A stretch of DNA of 64,000 nucleotides from Polynucleobacter sp. SHI8 (GTDB lineage: Bacteria; Pseudomonadota; Gammaproteobacteria; Burkholderiales; Burkholderiaceae), in contig NZ_AP027204.1 of NCBI RefSeq assembly GCF_027944005.1, positions 248,001 to 312,000 on the forward strand. The letters are read 5' to 3'. Under the pieces are notes generated by a model. It was not told the origin of the DNA. It made no database searches and was given only the letters and a program-made list of their open reading frames with translations. Positions within the stretch are counted from its first letter, which is position 1, and each line of letters opens with the position of its first letter. The position numbers and the translations under genes were made by a program. This document shows, in pieces, positions 16,716 to 24,827 of the stretch.

Positions 16716-16794
16716 AAAGAACCTCATGGTAGAAGAGAGTTAACTAAAGACAACTCAGTCATTTTGAGAAAATTGACGAGTAAACATGACGGCA

Positions 16795-16890
16795 TTGCGG
16801 AGATTAATTCTATTTAATCCGCAAAAAGTGCGGAGAATAGTGGACTTTACGGCGTATTCCTAATATAATCTCCGCATGAATAGCGGAGAT
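16795..16890 (+). promoter_or_regulatory. GCGGAGA repeat operator of fic (first copy)
   Basis: Four copies of a GCGGA(GA) half-site occur in 96 bp. An inverted pair, TTGCGGA (16795-16801) and TCCGCAA (16818-16824), is followed by a single GCGGAGA (16830-16836). Last comes a perfect inverted repeat, ATCTCCGC and GCGGAGAT (16868-16875, 16883-16890), that encloses the ATG at 16876. Binding there would block both transcription and translation start. The likely binder is the Fic protein itself through its C-terminal winged helix; this is inferred. Confidence 0.6.
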
Positions 16891-18012
16891 AAAAATTATA
16901 TTTGGCAAAATCCCCAATGGCCCCATTGGGAATACGACCTCAAACAACTCACCAGTTTATTGACCCAGGTTTACCAAGCCCAGGGTCGACTAATCGGGAG
17001 CTTACATCATGTGGGAGTTCATTTACGCGATCAAGAGTCCTTACGAGTATTCACTGAGGATGTACTCAAAACGAGTGAGATTGAGGGTGAAAAATTGGAT
17101 CCAGACTCTGTTCGCTCATCTGTTGCCAGAAGATTGGGCATCGATATTGGAGCCTTAGCACCATCTGACCGACACATTGATGGCGTAGTGGATATGGTGC
17201 TAGAAGCCACCCAACACCATCAGGTAAATTTGACTCAGGAGCGACTCTTTGCATGGCATGCAGCTCTTTTTCCAACAGGCTATAGCGGCTTATCCAAAAT
17301 ATTAGTTGGAACTTGGCGCGATGATGCTTTAGGACCTATGCAAGTTGTTTCGGGTCCTATCAATCGACAAAAAGTTCATTTTGAAGCGCCGCCAGCGCAA
17401 CAGTTACCACCAGAAATGGAGCAATTTCTCCTTTGGTTCAATGTGGATCAGCAGGATGATCCGATCATTAAAGCAGGCTTAGCCCACCTCTGGTTTGTGA
17501 CACTACATCCATTTGATGATGGTAATGGACGTATTGCTCGAGCGATTGGCGATATGGCATTAGCAAGATCTGACGGATCATCGCAGCGTTTTTATAGCTT
17601 ATCCGCACAAATTGGACGTGATCGTAAAAATTATTACGAGCTACTTGAGCAAACACAAAAGGGAACACTCGAGGTGACAAAGTGGCTCAGTTGGTTTTTA
17701 AGTAGCATGTTATCTGCTATCCAGGCCGCAGAAGCAGCACTCGCTTGTACACTAGTCAAGGCGAATTTCTGGCAACGCTGGTCTGGTACACCAATGAACG
17801 AGCGGCAAATCAAATTGCTAAATAAAATGCTCGATGGATTTGAAGGAAAACTTACCAGTAGTAAATGGGCCATTATTGCCAAGTGCTCACCTGATACCGC
17901 TTTACGAGATATCAGTGAACTTCTGGAGCATGGAGTACTGGTCAAATCAGACTCTGGAGGACGAAGTACAAGTTATGAACTGCAGTTGAACTTGAACAAG
18001 ATGATGAACTAA
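16876..18012 (+). CDS. fic: Fic-family protein (AMPylator type) with C-terminal helix-turn-helix
   Basis: 378 residues in three parts: an N-terminal DUF4172-like region (W-Q-N-P-Q-W-P-H-W), the Fic core with H-P-F-D-D-G-N-G-R-I-A-R at 211-222, and a C-terminal winged-helix-like region (about 300-378). The inhibitory motif T-S-E-I-E-G at 66-71 fits (S/T)xxxE(G/N), so this is a class II Fic in which the glutamate blocks the ATP site. It would transfer AMP to Ser, Thr or Tyr of a partner protein. The gene separates pyrR from pyrB and carries its own repeat-type operator. Confidence 0.9.
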   Translation: MNSGDKNYIWQNPQWPHWEYDLKQLTSLLTQVYQAQGRLIGSLHHVGVHLRDQESLRVFTEDVLKTSEIEGEKLDPDSVRSSVARRLGIDIGALAPSDRHIDGVVDMVLEATQHHQVNLTQERLFAWHAALFPTGYSGLSKILVGTWRDDALGPMQVVSGPINRQKVHFEAPPAQQLPPEMEQFLLWFNVDQQDDPIIKAGLAHLWFVTLHPFDDGNGRIARAIGDMALARSDGSSQRFYSLSAQIGRDRKNYYELLEQTQKGTLEVTKWLSWFLSSMLSAIQAAEAALACTLVKANFWQRWSGTPMNERQIKLLNKMLDGFEGKLTSSKWAIIAKCSPDTALRDISELLEHGVLVKSDSGGRSTSYELQLNLNKMMN

Positions 18013-18104
18013 CAAGTGTTGTTTAAAAAAACGAGATTGATTCAAATAAGTCGTAAAATATAACAATAATTGAGATTAACATCCACTAAAGGTCAAACGC
18101 TTCA

Positions 18105-19070
18105 ATGCCCATATTCTCCTGTGAGCTGCAACTCAACTCAGACCAACAATTACGGCATTTACTCTCATTAGAAGGTTTACCCAAAGATACCCTCCTCCAG
18201 ATTTTAGACACTGCAAAGCAGTTTGTGAGTGTCACTAATCCAGACCGAGAAGTAAAAAAAGTACCATTACTTAGAGGTAAAAGCGTTTTTAACCTCTTTT
18301 TTGAAAACTCCACTAGAACAAGAACCACTTTTGAAATTGCTGCGAATCGACTCTCAGCAGACGTCATTAACTTAGATATCCAAACATCTTCCACCTCGAA
18401 AGGCGAAAGCCTTTTAGACACCATTGATAATCTGGTCGCGATGCAGGCTGATATCTTTGTGGTCAGACATAAGACGACAGGAGCCCCAGCAGAGATTGCC
18501 GCACATTTACCCGAATATGTTCACGTGATCAATGCTGGAGATGGCACCAACCAACACCCCACCCAAGGGCTTTTAGATCTCTTTACGATGCGCCACTTTA
18601 AGAAAGACTTTGTAAACCTCAAAGTCGCGATTATTGGTGATGTCATCCATAGTCGAGTCGCAAAATCCAACATCTATGGTCTAGCAACCCTCGGTTGTAA
18701 AGATATCCGTGTCATCGGACCAGAAAGTCTTCTCCCCAGCAATTTAGATATGCAGGGTGTGAGAGTGTTTCATAACATTGCTAAAGGAATTGAAGGGGCG
18801 GACGTAGTAATGACGCTTCGAATCCAAAAAGAGCGCATGGAGCAAGGACAAGTACCAGAAGGTGAAGCATTCTTTAAAGAATGGGGACTTACCCCTGAGA
18901 GATTAGCTTTAGCCGATAAAAAAGCGATTGTGATGCATCCAGGCCCCATGAATCGAGGAATTGAGATTGCAAGTGAGGTGGCAGACGGACCACAATCAGT
19001 GATTCTTAAACAAGTGACCTTCGGTATTGCCGTGCGTATGGCAGTGATGTCGATCGTTGCCGGCAACTAA
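18105..19070 (+). CDS. pyrB: Aspartate carbamoyltransferase catalytic subunit
   Basis: 321 residues with the ATCase motifs: the carbamoyl-phosphate loop F-F-E-N-S-T-R-T-R-T-T-F-E at about residues 66-78, the H-P-T-Q-G-L-L-D segment at about 148-155, and H-P-G-P-M-N-R-G-I-E near the C-terminus. It catalyses the committed step of pyrimidine synthesis, forming N-carbamoyl-aspartate. The pyrC-like gene that often follows pyrB in these operons is absent here; a cation antiporter gene follows instead. Confidence 0.96.
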   Translation: MPIFSCELQLNSDQQLRHLLSLEGLPKDTLLQILDTAKQFVSVTNPDREVKKVPLLRGKSVFNLFFENSTRTRTTFEIAANRLSADVINLDIQTSSTSKGESLLDTIDNLVAMQADIFVVRHKTTGAPAEIAAHLPEYVHVINAGDGTNQHPTQGLLDLFTMRHFKKDFVNLKVAIIGDVIHSRVAKSNIYGLATLGCKDIRVIGPESLLPSNLDMQGVRVFHNIAKGIEGADVVMTLRIQKERMEQGQVPEGEAFFKEWGLTPERLALADKKAIVMHPGPMNRGIEIASEVADGPQSVILKQVTFGIAVRMAVMSIVAGN

Positions 19071-19130
19071 ATTCGATTGTAAAAAAAATAAGTTATACTC
19101 AAAACATGTAAATCTAAAAAAGATTTAATT

Positions 19131-20141
19131 GTGGAGTATTTGATACCAATTGCCTTGACGGCATTACTCATTTTTTCTGTTTTGACGAGTGTCCATCAAG
19201 CAGAAAAAATTGCTCACCATTTAGGAGAGCCTTTTGGCGCTCTAGTTTTGGCTGTGAGTGTGACGATTATCGAAGTTGCCTTAATTATTTCCATGATGTT
19301 GACAGGTAAACCAGGAAGTGATTTGGTGGCAAGAGATACGGTGTTTTCTGCGGTCATGATTGTGATGAACGGCTTAGTAGGTGTATCCATCTTTTTAGGG
19401 TGTTTAAAACATCATGAACTCTCTTTTAGAGTTGAGGGTGCTAATCCAGCATTAACTGTCATTTGTGCATTAGCAACCTTAACGATGGTATTGCCTGTAT
19501 ATACGACTACTACACCAGGAATAGATTACTCTCAAAGCCAGTTAATTTTTGTCGGAATTGCTTCATTAGTGCTGTATGGCATCTTTGTATTTGTACAAAC
19601 AGTTCGACATACTGATTACTTTTTACCCATTGAGCCCCTTAAACAAGAAGCAATTGAAGAAGTTCATCATCATGAATCTCAAAAGTCCATCAATATTTGG
19701 TTGACTGTATTGTTTTTGGTGATTTCTCTGATTGCTGTAGTTGGTTTAGCCAAGCTCCTCAGCCCAAGTCTTGAAGCTGGAATCGAAGCAATTGGTGCTC
19801 CTAAAACTTTATTAGGGATTGTGATTGCGGCATTAGTACTTTTGCCAGAAGGCATTACTGCAATTAAATTAGCCCTACAAAATAAACTTCAAATCAGCCT
19901 GAATTTAACTTTGGGATCAGCGATTGCTAGTATTGGACTTACTATTCCAGCTGTAGCGGTTATTTCTATTTGGTTTAACTTGCCATTGAGCTTAGGCATC
20001 AGTTCAGTCAGTCAGGTTTTACTTCTTCTGACAATGATTGTTGGTATCATGAACTTAGCTACCGGCAGAGCTAGTTTGTTAGCCGGCATCGTCCAATTGG
20101 TTATATTCTTTAGTTATTTGTTCCTAACCCTAGTTCCATAG
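19131..20141 (+). CDS. ChaA-like calcium/cation:proton antiporter
   Basis: 336 residues with about ten to eleven hydrophobic segments and a hydrophilic His-rich loop in the middle (E-E-V-H-H-H-E-S at about residues 179-186). The two conserved repeat motifs of the CaCA family are visible as V-T-I-I-E-V-A-L-I and L-L-P-E-G-I-T-A-I, whose acidic residues bind the cation. ChaA members exchange Ca2+, Na+ or K+ for H+ at the inner membrane. The start is GTG; a TATACT box at 19094-19099 could serve as its promoter. Confidence 0.87.
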   Translation: MEYLIPIALTALLIFSVLTSVHQAEKIAHHLGEPFGALVLAVSVTIIEVALIISMMLTGKPGSDLVARDTVFSAVMIVMNGLVGVSIFLGCLKHHELSFRVEGANPALTVICALATLTMVLPVYTTTTPGIDYSQSQLIFVGIASLVLYGIFVFVQTVRHTDYFLPIEPLKQEAIEEVHHHESQKSINIWLTVLFLVISLIAVVGLAKLLSPSLEAGIEAIGAPKTLLGIVIAALVLLPEGITAIKLALQNKLQISLNLTLGSAIASIGLTIPAVAVISIWFNLPLSLGISSVSQVLLLLTMIVGIMNLATGRASLLAGIVQLVIFFSYLFLTLVP

Positions 20142-20169
20142 TACGTTATTCTAATTATTTAAAAAAATA

Positions 20170-20175
20170 TATAAT
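20170..20175 (+). promoter_or_regulatory. Candidate -10 box before the polysaccharide operon
   Basis: A perfect TATAAT lies 9 bp before the manC ATG in an AT-rich 43-bp gap. If used, transcription would begin almost at the start codon, giving a nearly leaderless manC message. I found no RfaH ops element nearby. With so AT-rich a background the box could occur by chance. Confidence 0.3.
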
Positions 20176-20184
20176 CTAAAATTT

Positions 20185-21633
20185 ATGTCTATATTAATAC
20201 CTGTAATACTTTCTGGTGGTGCTGGCAGTCGGTTATGGCCTGTTTCACGCGAGGGTCATCCTAAGCCCTTTATGAAACTAGCCGATGGTCAAACTTTGTT
20301 AGAGAAAACCTATCGTCGTGCAGCTTCCATTCCAAATGTATATACCGAGAATGGCAAAGCTAAGCTGTTAACTGTGACGAATCGAGATTACTATTTTATG
20401 AGTCGTGATGAGCTAGAAAAAGCTAATGCAACGGGTACTTTTTTATTGGAGCCTTTTGGAAGAAACACAGCACCTGCTATTGCTTTAGCTGCTCATAAAA
20501 TTCAAGCTAAGTTTGGACCTGAGGCATTAATGTTGGTTTTAGCTGCTGATCATTTGATTTTGGATGATGTTGCATTTGGGAAGGCCGTTCATCAAGCCAC
20601 AGAATTGGCTAGTGCGCCACATCATTTATTAGTAACATTCGGCATATTACCCACTGGTCCTGAAACACGGTTTGGATATGTTGAATCGGCTGAAAAAATA
20701 GCAAATGGACTTAGGGTTAAGGCATTTATTGAAAAGCCAGATTCAAAAACAGCGGGGACTTATCTTGATGCGGGCAATTATTTCTGGAACTCAGGAATGT
20801 TTTGCTTTAGTGCAGGACAGTTCTTAAAACAATTAGTGTTATGCGCTCCTGAAGTTGCTAAACCTACCCAGGTTTGTTGGGATGCCATGTCCATTGACGG
20901 CATCAAAGAAATGACTATGATTGAAATACCAGAGGTCTTATTTAAGGAAGTTCCAGATATTTCTGTGGATTACGCTGTAATGGAAAAGTCTTCTGAAGTT
21001 GCGGTTGTTCCCGGTGATTTTGGCTGGAGTGATATTGGTTCTTGGGGTGCTATTCGGGATCTTTTTCATCCCAACGAAGATAATAACCGAGCTTCAGGAG
21101 ATGCAATATTTGTTAAATCAGCTAATACTTTTGTGCAGTCTGAAGATCGAATAGTAGCAACGGTTGGCGTTCAAAATCTAATGATTATTGACACTAAGGA
21201 TGCACTTTTAGTTGCAAATACAGAGCATACCCAAGAGGTTAAGACGGTAGTTAACATTTTAAAACAAAGAAACCATGATTCTTACAAGCTGCATAGCACA
21301 GTTTCTAGACCGTGGGGCACTTATACAGTATTAGAGGATCATCCTGGATTTAAAATTAAACGCATTGAGGTAAGACCTGGGGGAAAGTTGAGTTTACAAA
21401 TGCACTATCATCGTAGCGAGCATTGGATAGTTGTTAAGGGTGAGGCTCATATTGTTAATGGAGAAACTAATATAACTTTATTAGCTAATCAATCCACATA
21501 TATTCCAGCCGGCCATAAACATCGTTTAGAAAATCGAGTAGAAGAAGACCTGGTAATGATTGAAGTTCAGTTTGGCTCCTATCTTGGCGAAGACGATATC
21601 GTAAGGTTTGAAGATACATATGGAAGAGTTTAA
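20185..21633 (+). CDS. manC: Mannose-1-phosphate guanylyltransferase / mannose-6-phosphate isomerase
   Basis: 482 residues, the size of bifunctional ManC. The N-terminal nucleotidyltransferase domain starts with the GTP-binding L-S-G-G-A-G-S-R-L-W-P-V-S-R and continues through E-P-F-G-R-N-T-A-P-A-I. The C-terminal cupin (about residues 370-480) has the type II isomerase residues in Q-M-H-Y-H-R-S-E-H-W. It supplies GDP-mannose, the precursor of the GDP-sugars made by gmd, the aminotransferase and the rmd-like gene in the same operon. No phosphomannomutase gene (manB) is in the window. It is first of 18 closely packed genes. Confidence 0.95.
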   Translation: MSILIPVILSGGAGSRLWPVSREGHPKPFMKLADGQTLLEKTYRRAASIPNVYTENGKAKLLTVTNRDYYFMSRDELEKANATGTFLLEPFGRNTAPAIALAAHKIQAKFGPEALMLVLAADHLILDDVAFGKAVHQATELASAPHHLLVTFGILPTGPETRFGYVESAEKIANGLRVKAFIEKPDSKTAGTYLDAGNYFWNSGMFCFSAGQFLKQLVLCAPEVAKPTQVCWDAMSIDGIKEMTMIEIPEVLFKEVPDISVDYAVMEKSSEVAVVPGDFGWSDIGSWGAIRDLFHPNEDNNRASGDAIFVKSANTFVQSEDRIVATVGVQNLMIIDTKDALLVANTEHTQEVKTVVNILKQRNHDSYKLHSTVSRPWGTYTVLEDHPGFKIKRIEVRPGGKLSLQMHYHRSEHWIVVKGEAHIVNGETNITLLANQSTYIPAGHKHRLENRVEEDLVMIEVQFGSYLGEDDIVRFEDTYGRV

Positions 21634-21638
21634 GAAAG

Positions 21639-22433
21639 ATGCTTAATAACATTTTTTTTAACGATCTTTTTGATGGGTTTAGTGCTTGGAAGAAATGGTA
21701 TATTTTAGGTACCCAATCGATCAGATCGAGGTATGCAAGATCTAAGCTAGGGCAATTCTGGCCTTCGCTTTCTTACTTCGTAACAGTATTAAGTTTGGGA
21801 CTTGTGTATGCTTACCTATGGAATGAACCAATCAGAAAATTTTTACCATATTTATCCATCAGCCATGTATTTTGGACGGTAATCTCTGGATCTGTATTGG
21901 AAGGTTGTAGTGTGTTCATAGATTCACAGTCTTTAGTAAAAACTGAATATTATCCAAGGAGTATGTTTGTATTTAGTCTTTTGGCAAGACAACTTACATA
22001 CTTTTTGCATAATTTTGTAGTTTTGATTCCATTACTTATTCTATTTCCGGATAGAGTTACTTGGTGGATTCTTCTAGCTATTCCTGGGTTTTTTCTAGTA
22101 GTTATAAATTGTTATTGGATGGCTTTGGCGGTTGGATTTTTATGCGCGCGGTTTAGGGATTTACCAAATGTGATTTCCTCCATAATGCAAATTCTATATT
22201 TTGTCACTCCTGTTATGTGGGAAGGGGAAAGAATTCGCAACCCACATTTAAAAATGCTTCTTACGGAATTAAACCCGTTCGCTAGTCTTTTGGCAATTGT
22301 TAGAGACCCGTTTATTGGGATACAACCTTCCACACTGCAATATTTTGTTGTCGCAATCTGGACAATCATGGGTTACATATTTGCAGTTTATCTTTTTAAG
22401 CATTCAAGTCGTCGTTTATCATATTGGTTGTAA
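21639..22433 (+). CDS. wzm: ABC-2 type polysaccharide export permease (Wzm-like)
   Basis: 264 residues with about six hydrophobic segments and the permease pattern of O-antigen and capsule exporters: an N-terminal amphipathic stretch, R-S-R-Y-A-R-S-K-L-G-Q-F-W-P-S-L, and near the C-terminus L-N-P-F-A-S-L-L-A-I-V-R-D-P. It begins 5 bp after manC, and the ATPase gene follows after 3 bp. It forms the inner-membrane channel through which an undecaprenyl-diphosphate-linked chain is flipped. An ABC route means chain synthesis finishes in the cytoplasm, so no Wzy polymerase is expected for this polymer. Confidence 0.9.
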   Translation: MLNNIFFNDLFDGFSAWKKWYILGTQSIRSRYARSKLGQFWPSLSYFVTVLSLGLVYAYLWNEPIRKFLPYLSISHVFWTVISGSVLEGCSVFIDSQSLVKTEYYPRSMFVFSLLARQLTYFLHNFVVLIPLLILFPDRVTWWILLAIPGFFLVVINCYWMALAVGFLCARFRDLPNVISSIMQILYFVTPVMWEGERIRNPHLKMLLTELNPFASLLAIVRDPFIGIQPSTLQYFVVAIWTIMGYIFAVYLFKHSSRRLSYWL

Positions 22434-22436
22434 AAA

Positions 22437-23180
22437 ATGGCATATCTCAAACTTCAAAATGTTAGTGTCGAATTTCCTGTTTATAACAGCGTGGCAAGAT
22501 CACTTAGGCATACTCTATTTAAAACAGTAGGAGGCACTGTTGCAGCCCATAACAAAATAGTTATTGTTAAGGCCTTAGATAATATTTCAATAGAATTAAA
22601 TGAAGGAGATAGGTTTGGTCTTATTGGGCACAATGGCGCAGGTAAAACGACATTACTGAGAGTGTTTTCTGGAGGATATTTTCCAACTTCTGGCAAGATT
22701 GAGGTCAATGGATTTAGGTCTGCACTCACTGATATTAATATGGGATTAGATGCTGAGTTAACAGGCTACAGCAATATTGTAAATAAGTTGGTTTTAATGG
22801 GGCTTGGATTCGAAGAAGCAAGAGCTAAAATCCAAGAAATTGAGGATTTTTCTGAGTTAGGCGACTATCTTTCTTTGCCAATGAGAACTTATTCAACAGG
22901 CATGTATTTGAGATTAGCATTTGCAATCGCTACATCAATAATCCCTGATATTTTGATCTTAGATGAAATGATTGGTGCAGGTGATGCACATTTTATAGAA
23001 AAAGCAAAAAATAGAACTGATGAATTTTTAGATAAAACAAAGATTATGATTATTTCTTCACATGACCTTGATTTAGTTAGGCGTTATTGTAATCAGGTGA
23101 TGTGGTTGCAAGAAGGTAAGGTCAGAGAATTAGGCCCTTCTGATGAGGTTATCAGTAAATATTTAAAGACTACGACATGA
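22437..23180 (+). CDS. wzt: ABC polysaccharide export ATPase (Wzt-like, short form)
   Basis: 247 residues: Walker A G-H-N-G-A-G-K-T at 64-71, the signature Y-S-T-G-M-Y-L-R-L-A-F-A, and Walker B I-L-I-L-D-E-M. It ends after the nucleotide-binding domain and so lacks the C-terminal carbohydrate-binding domain of the E. coli O9a type Wzt. Short forms, such as Vibrio cholerae RfbI as I recall, export chains without recognising a terminal cap. It pairs with the permease just upstream and overlaps the next gene by 4 bp. Confidence 0.92.
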   Translation: MAYLKLQNVSVEFPVYNSVARSLRHTLFKTVGGTVAAHNKIVIVKALDNISIELNEGDRFGLIGHNGAGKTTLLRVFSGGYFPTSGKIEVNGFRSALTDINMGLDAELTGYSNIVNKLVLMGLGFEEARAKIQEIEDFSELGDYLSLPMRTYSTGMYLRLAFAIATSIIPDILILDEMIGAGDAHFIEKAKNRTDEFLDKTKIMIISSHDLDLVRRYCNQVMWLQEGKVRELGPSDEVISKYLKTTT

Positions 23181-23827
23181 TAAAGGTTAAAAAAATAGTG
23201 TTGGTGGGCGGTGGTGGATATGCTACTGAAGTAGCAGATTACCTGTTTAAAGATTATAAATTAAGAGGTGGACCTGAAATTTTAGGATTTACTGAGGATT
23301 TTACCCAAAATCCTGAGCTAAATAACCTTCCTTATTTAGGAAAATTAAAAGATATTGCGCCTGATCCAGAATTGGGATTCATTGTAACAAGTGGGACTCC
23401 TAGGTTTAGAGAAGAATCCATACAAATGATAGAAAAATATGGTGGAAGACTAACTTCTTATATTCATCATACGGCAGTAATTGCAACGGATGCTGTTATT
23501 AAAGAAGGATCAATAGTTTGTCCTTTTTCTATTGTAAACAGTGGTGCTATTGTTGGGCGAGGTGTTTCGCTTAATGTTCACACAACTATTGGACACGGTG
23601 CTTTTGTGGGAGATTTCTCAGTAATTTCCCCTTATTCAGCACTAAATGGTTGGTCAAAGATTGGGGCCAAGTGTTTTCTTGGAACGAGAGCAACCATATT
23701 TCCTAAGGTAAAAATTGGAAATCAATGCACCGTTGACAGTCACTCATTTGTTAAGTTAGATGTTGAAGATAGAATGTTTATTTCGGTTCGTGGCCGGTAT
23801 TGTATTGTTAAAAATAGATTGGAATAA
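23177..23827 (+). CDS. NeuD-family left-handed beta-helix sugar acyltransferase
   Basis: 216 residues. The N-terminal nucleotide-binding-like domain (V-L-V-G-G-G-G-Y-A-T-E-V-A) followed by hexapeptide repeats (about 100-205, with I-G-H-G-A-F-V-G and I-G-A-K-C-F-L-G) is the PglD/NeuD/PerB plan. Such enzymes N- or O-acylate nucleotide sugars; PerB N-acetylates GDP-perosamine. With an acyl carrier protein and ligase directly downstream, it may transfer a pathway-specific acyl group to the 4-amino sugar. It overlaps wzt by 4 bp. The donor and acceptor are inferred. Confidence 0.78.
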   Translation: MIKVKKIVLVGGGGYATEVADYLFKDYKLRGGPEILGFTEDFTQNPELNNLPYLGKLKDIAPDPELGFIVTSGTPRFREESIQMIEKYGGRLTSYIHHTAVIATDAVIKEGSIVCPFSIVNSGAIVGRGVSLNVHTTIGHGAFVGDFSVISPYSALNGWSKIGAKCFLGTRATIFPKVKIGNQCTVDSHSFVKLDVEDRMFISVRGRYCIVKNRLE

Positions 23828-23830
23828 AAA

Positions 23831-24073
23831 ATGAAAAATAAAAAAAAATTAATTGAGGCATTTAGTGCCGCACTAGGACTTCCGGAGTCCAAAATTACAG
23901 AAGACTTGGCATATAATGCCCTACCTGAATGGGATTCGATTGCTCACATGTCCTTAGTTAGTGAGTTAGAAAAAGTGTACGACATTATGTTAGACACGGA
24001 TGATATTCTAGGAATGAGTTCTTTTGCTGAAGCAAAAAAAATAATCCAAAAATATGGTGTTGAATTTGAATGA
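23831..24073 (+). CDS. Acyl carrier protein
   Basis: 80 residues, acidic and helical, with the phosphopantetheine serine in E-W-D-S-I-A-H (Ser37). This is the D-S motif variant found in dedicated carriers rather than D-S-L of AcpP. It overlaps the SDR gene by 4 bp and is followed by an AMP ligase and LuxE/LuxC-like genes, so it probably holds the acyl intermediate of a dedicated pathway in this operon, as RfbK is thought to do in V. cholerae O1. Confidence 0.88.
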   Translation: MKNKKKLIEAFSAALGLPESKITEDLAYNALPEWDSIAHMSLVSELEKVYDIMLDTDDILGMSSFAEAKKIIQKYGVEFE

Positions 24074-24825
24074 GTATTCTTCAACTGCAAGGAAAAGTGT
24101 GCTTAATTACTGGTGCGTCAAAAGGAATTGGTTTTTCCTCGGCTAAAATTCTAGCACTTCATGGGGCAAGCGTTATTTTAGTTGGCAGAAACAAAGATTT
24201 ACTTGAATCAAATGTAAATGCGATTAACAATGAAATTAACTCTTGTATTGCAATGTCATACCCTTGCGACATTACAAGTGAACACGAGGTTAAAGTTCTC
24301 TTTCAATGGGTATTTAAAACCTTTAAGAGGTTAGATGTTTTGGTTGCCAATGCTGGCATTCTTGAAGATTCCTTAATTGGCATGACAACTAAGGAGCAAA
24401 TAGAGAGAGTATTTGCAGTTAATACTTTTGGGCTTATATATTGCGCCCAATATGCCTGTAGGCTTATGAGTCGCAATAAGTTTGGAAGTATTATTAACAT
24501 TTCTTCCATTATTGCGACAAACGGAAATGCTGGACAAACAGTTTATGGAGGAAGTAAGGCTGCTGTTCTGGGTATCACAAAATCTTTAGCAAAAGAGTTG
24601 GCTAACCAAAATATTCGAGTAAATGCTATAGCCCCAGGTTTTATAGACACAGATATGACTCGTTCAATTCCATTGGAGAAATATGAAGAGCGTTTATCTA
24701 GCATATCTATGGGAAGAGTAGGTACTCCGGAGGATGTTGCTGGCGTAGTATTATTTTTAGCCAGCAATCTATCCAACTATATTACTGGTCAAACTATCGG
24801 TGTTGATGGTGGAATGCTAATTTAA
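24070..24825 (+). CDS. FabG-like short-chain dehydrogenase/reductase
   Basis: 251 residues of the classical SDR family: the cofactor motif T-G-A-S-K-G-I-G at about residues 14-21, N-A-G at 95-97, the catalytic serine in I-N-I-S-S, the Y-x-x-x-K motif in V-Y-G-G-S-K, and the C-terminal G-x-D-G-G. It resembles 3-oxoacyl-ACP reductases. Placed between an ACP and a ligase, it likely reduces a keto-acyl or aldehyde intermediate of the side chain. In V. cholerae O1 the matching slot is filled by an iron-type alcohol dehydrogenase (RfbM). Confidence 0.88.
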   Translation: MSILQLQGKVCLITGASKGIGFSSAKILALHGASVILVGRNKDLLESNVNAINNEINSCIAMSYPCDITSEHEVKVLFQWVFKTFKRLDVLVANAGILEDSLIGMTTKEQIERVFAVNTFGLIYCAQYACRLMSRNKFGSIINISSIIATNGNAGQTVYGGSKAAVLGITKSLAKELANQNIRVNAIAPGFIDTDMTRSIPLEKYEERLSSISMGRVGTPEDVAGVVLFLASNLSNYITGQTIGVDGGMLI

Positions 24826-24827
24826 TA

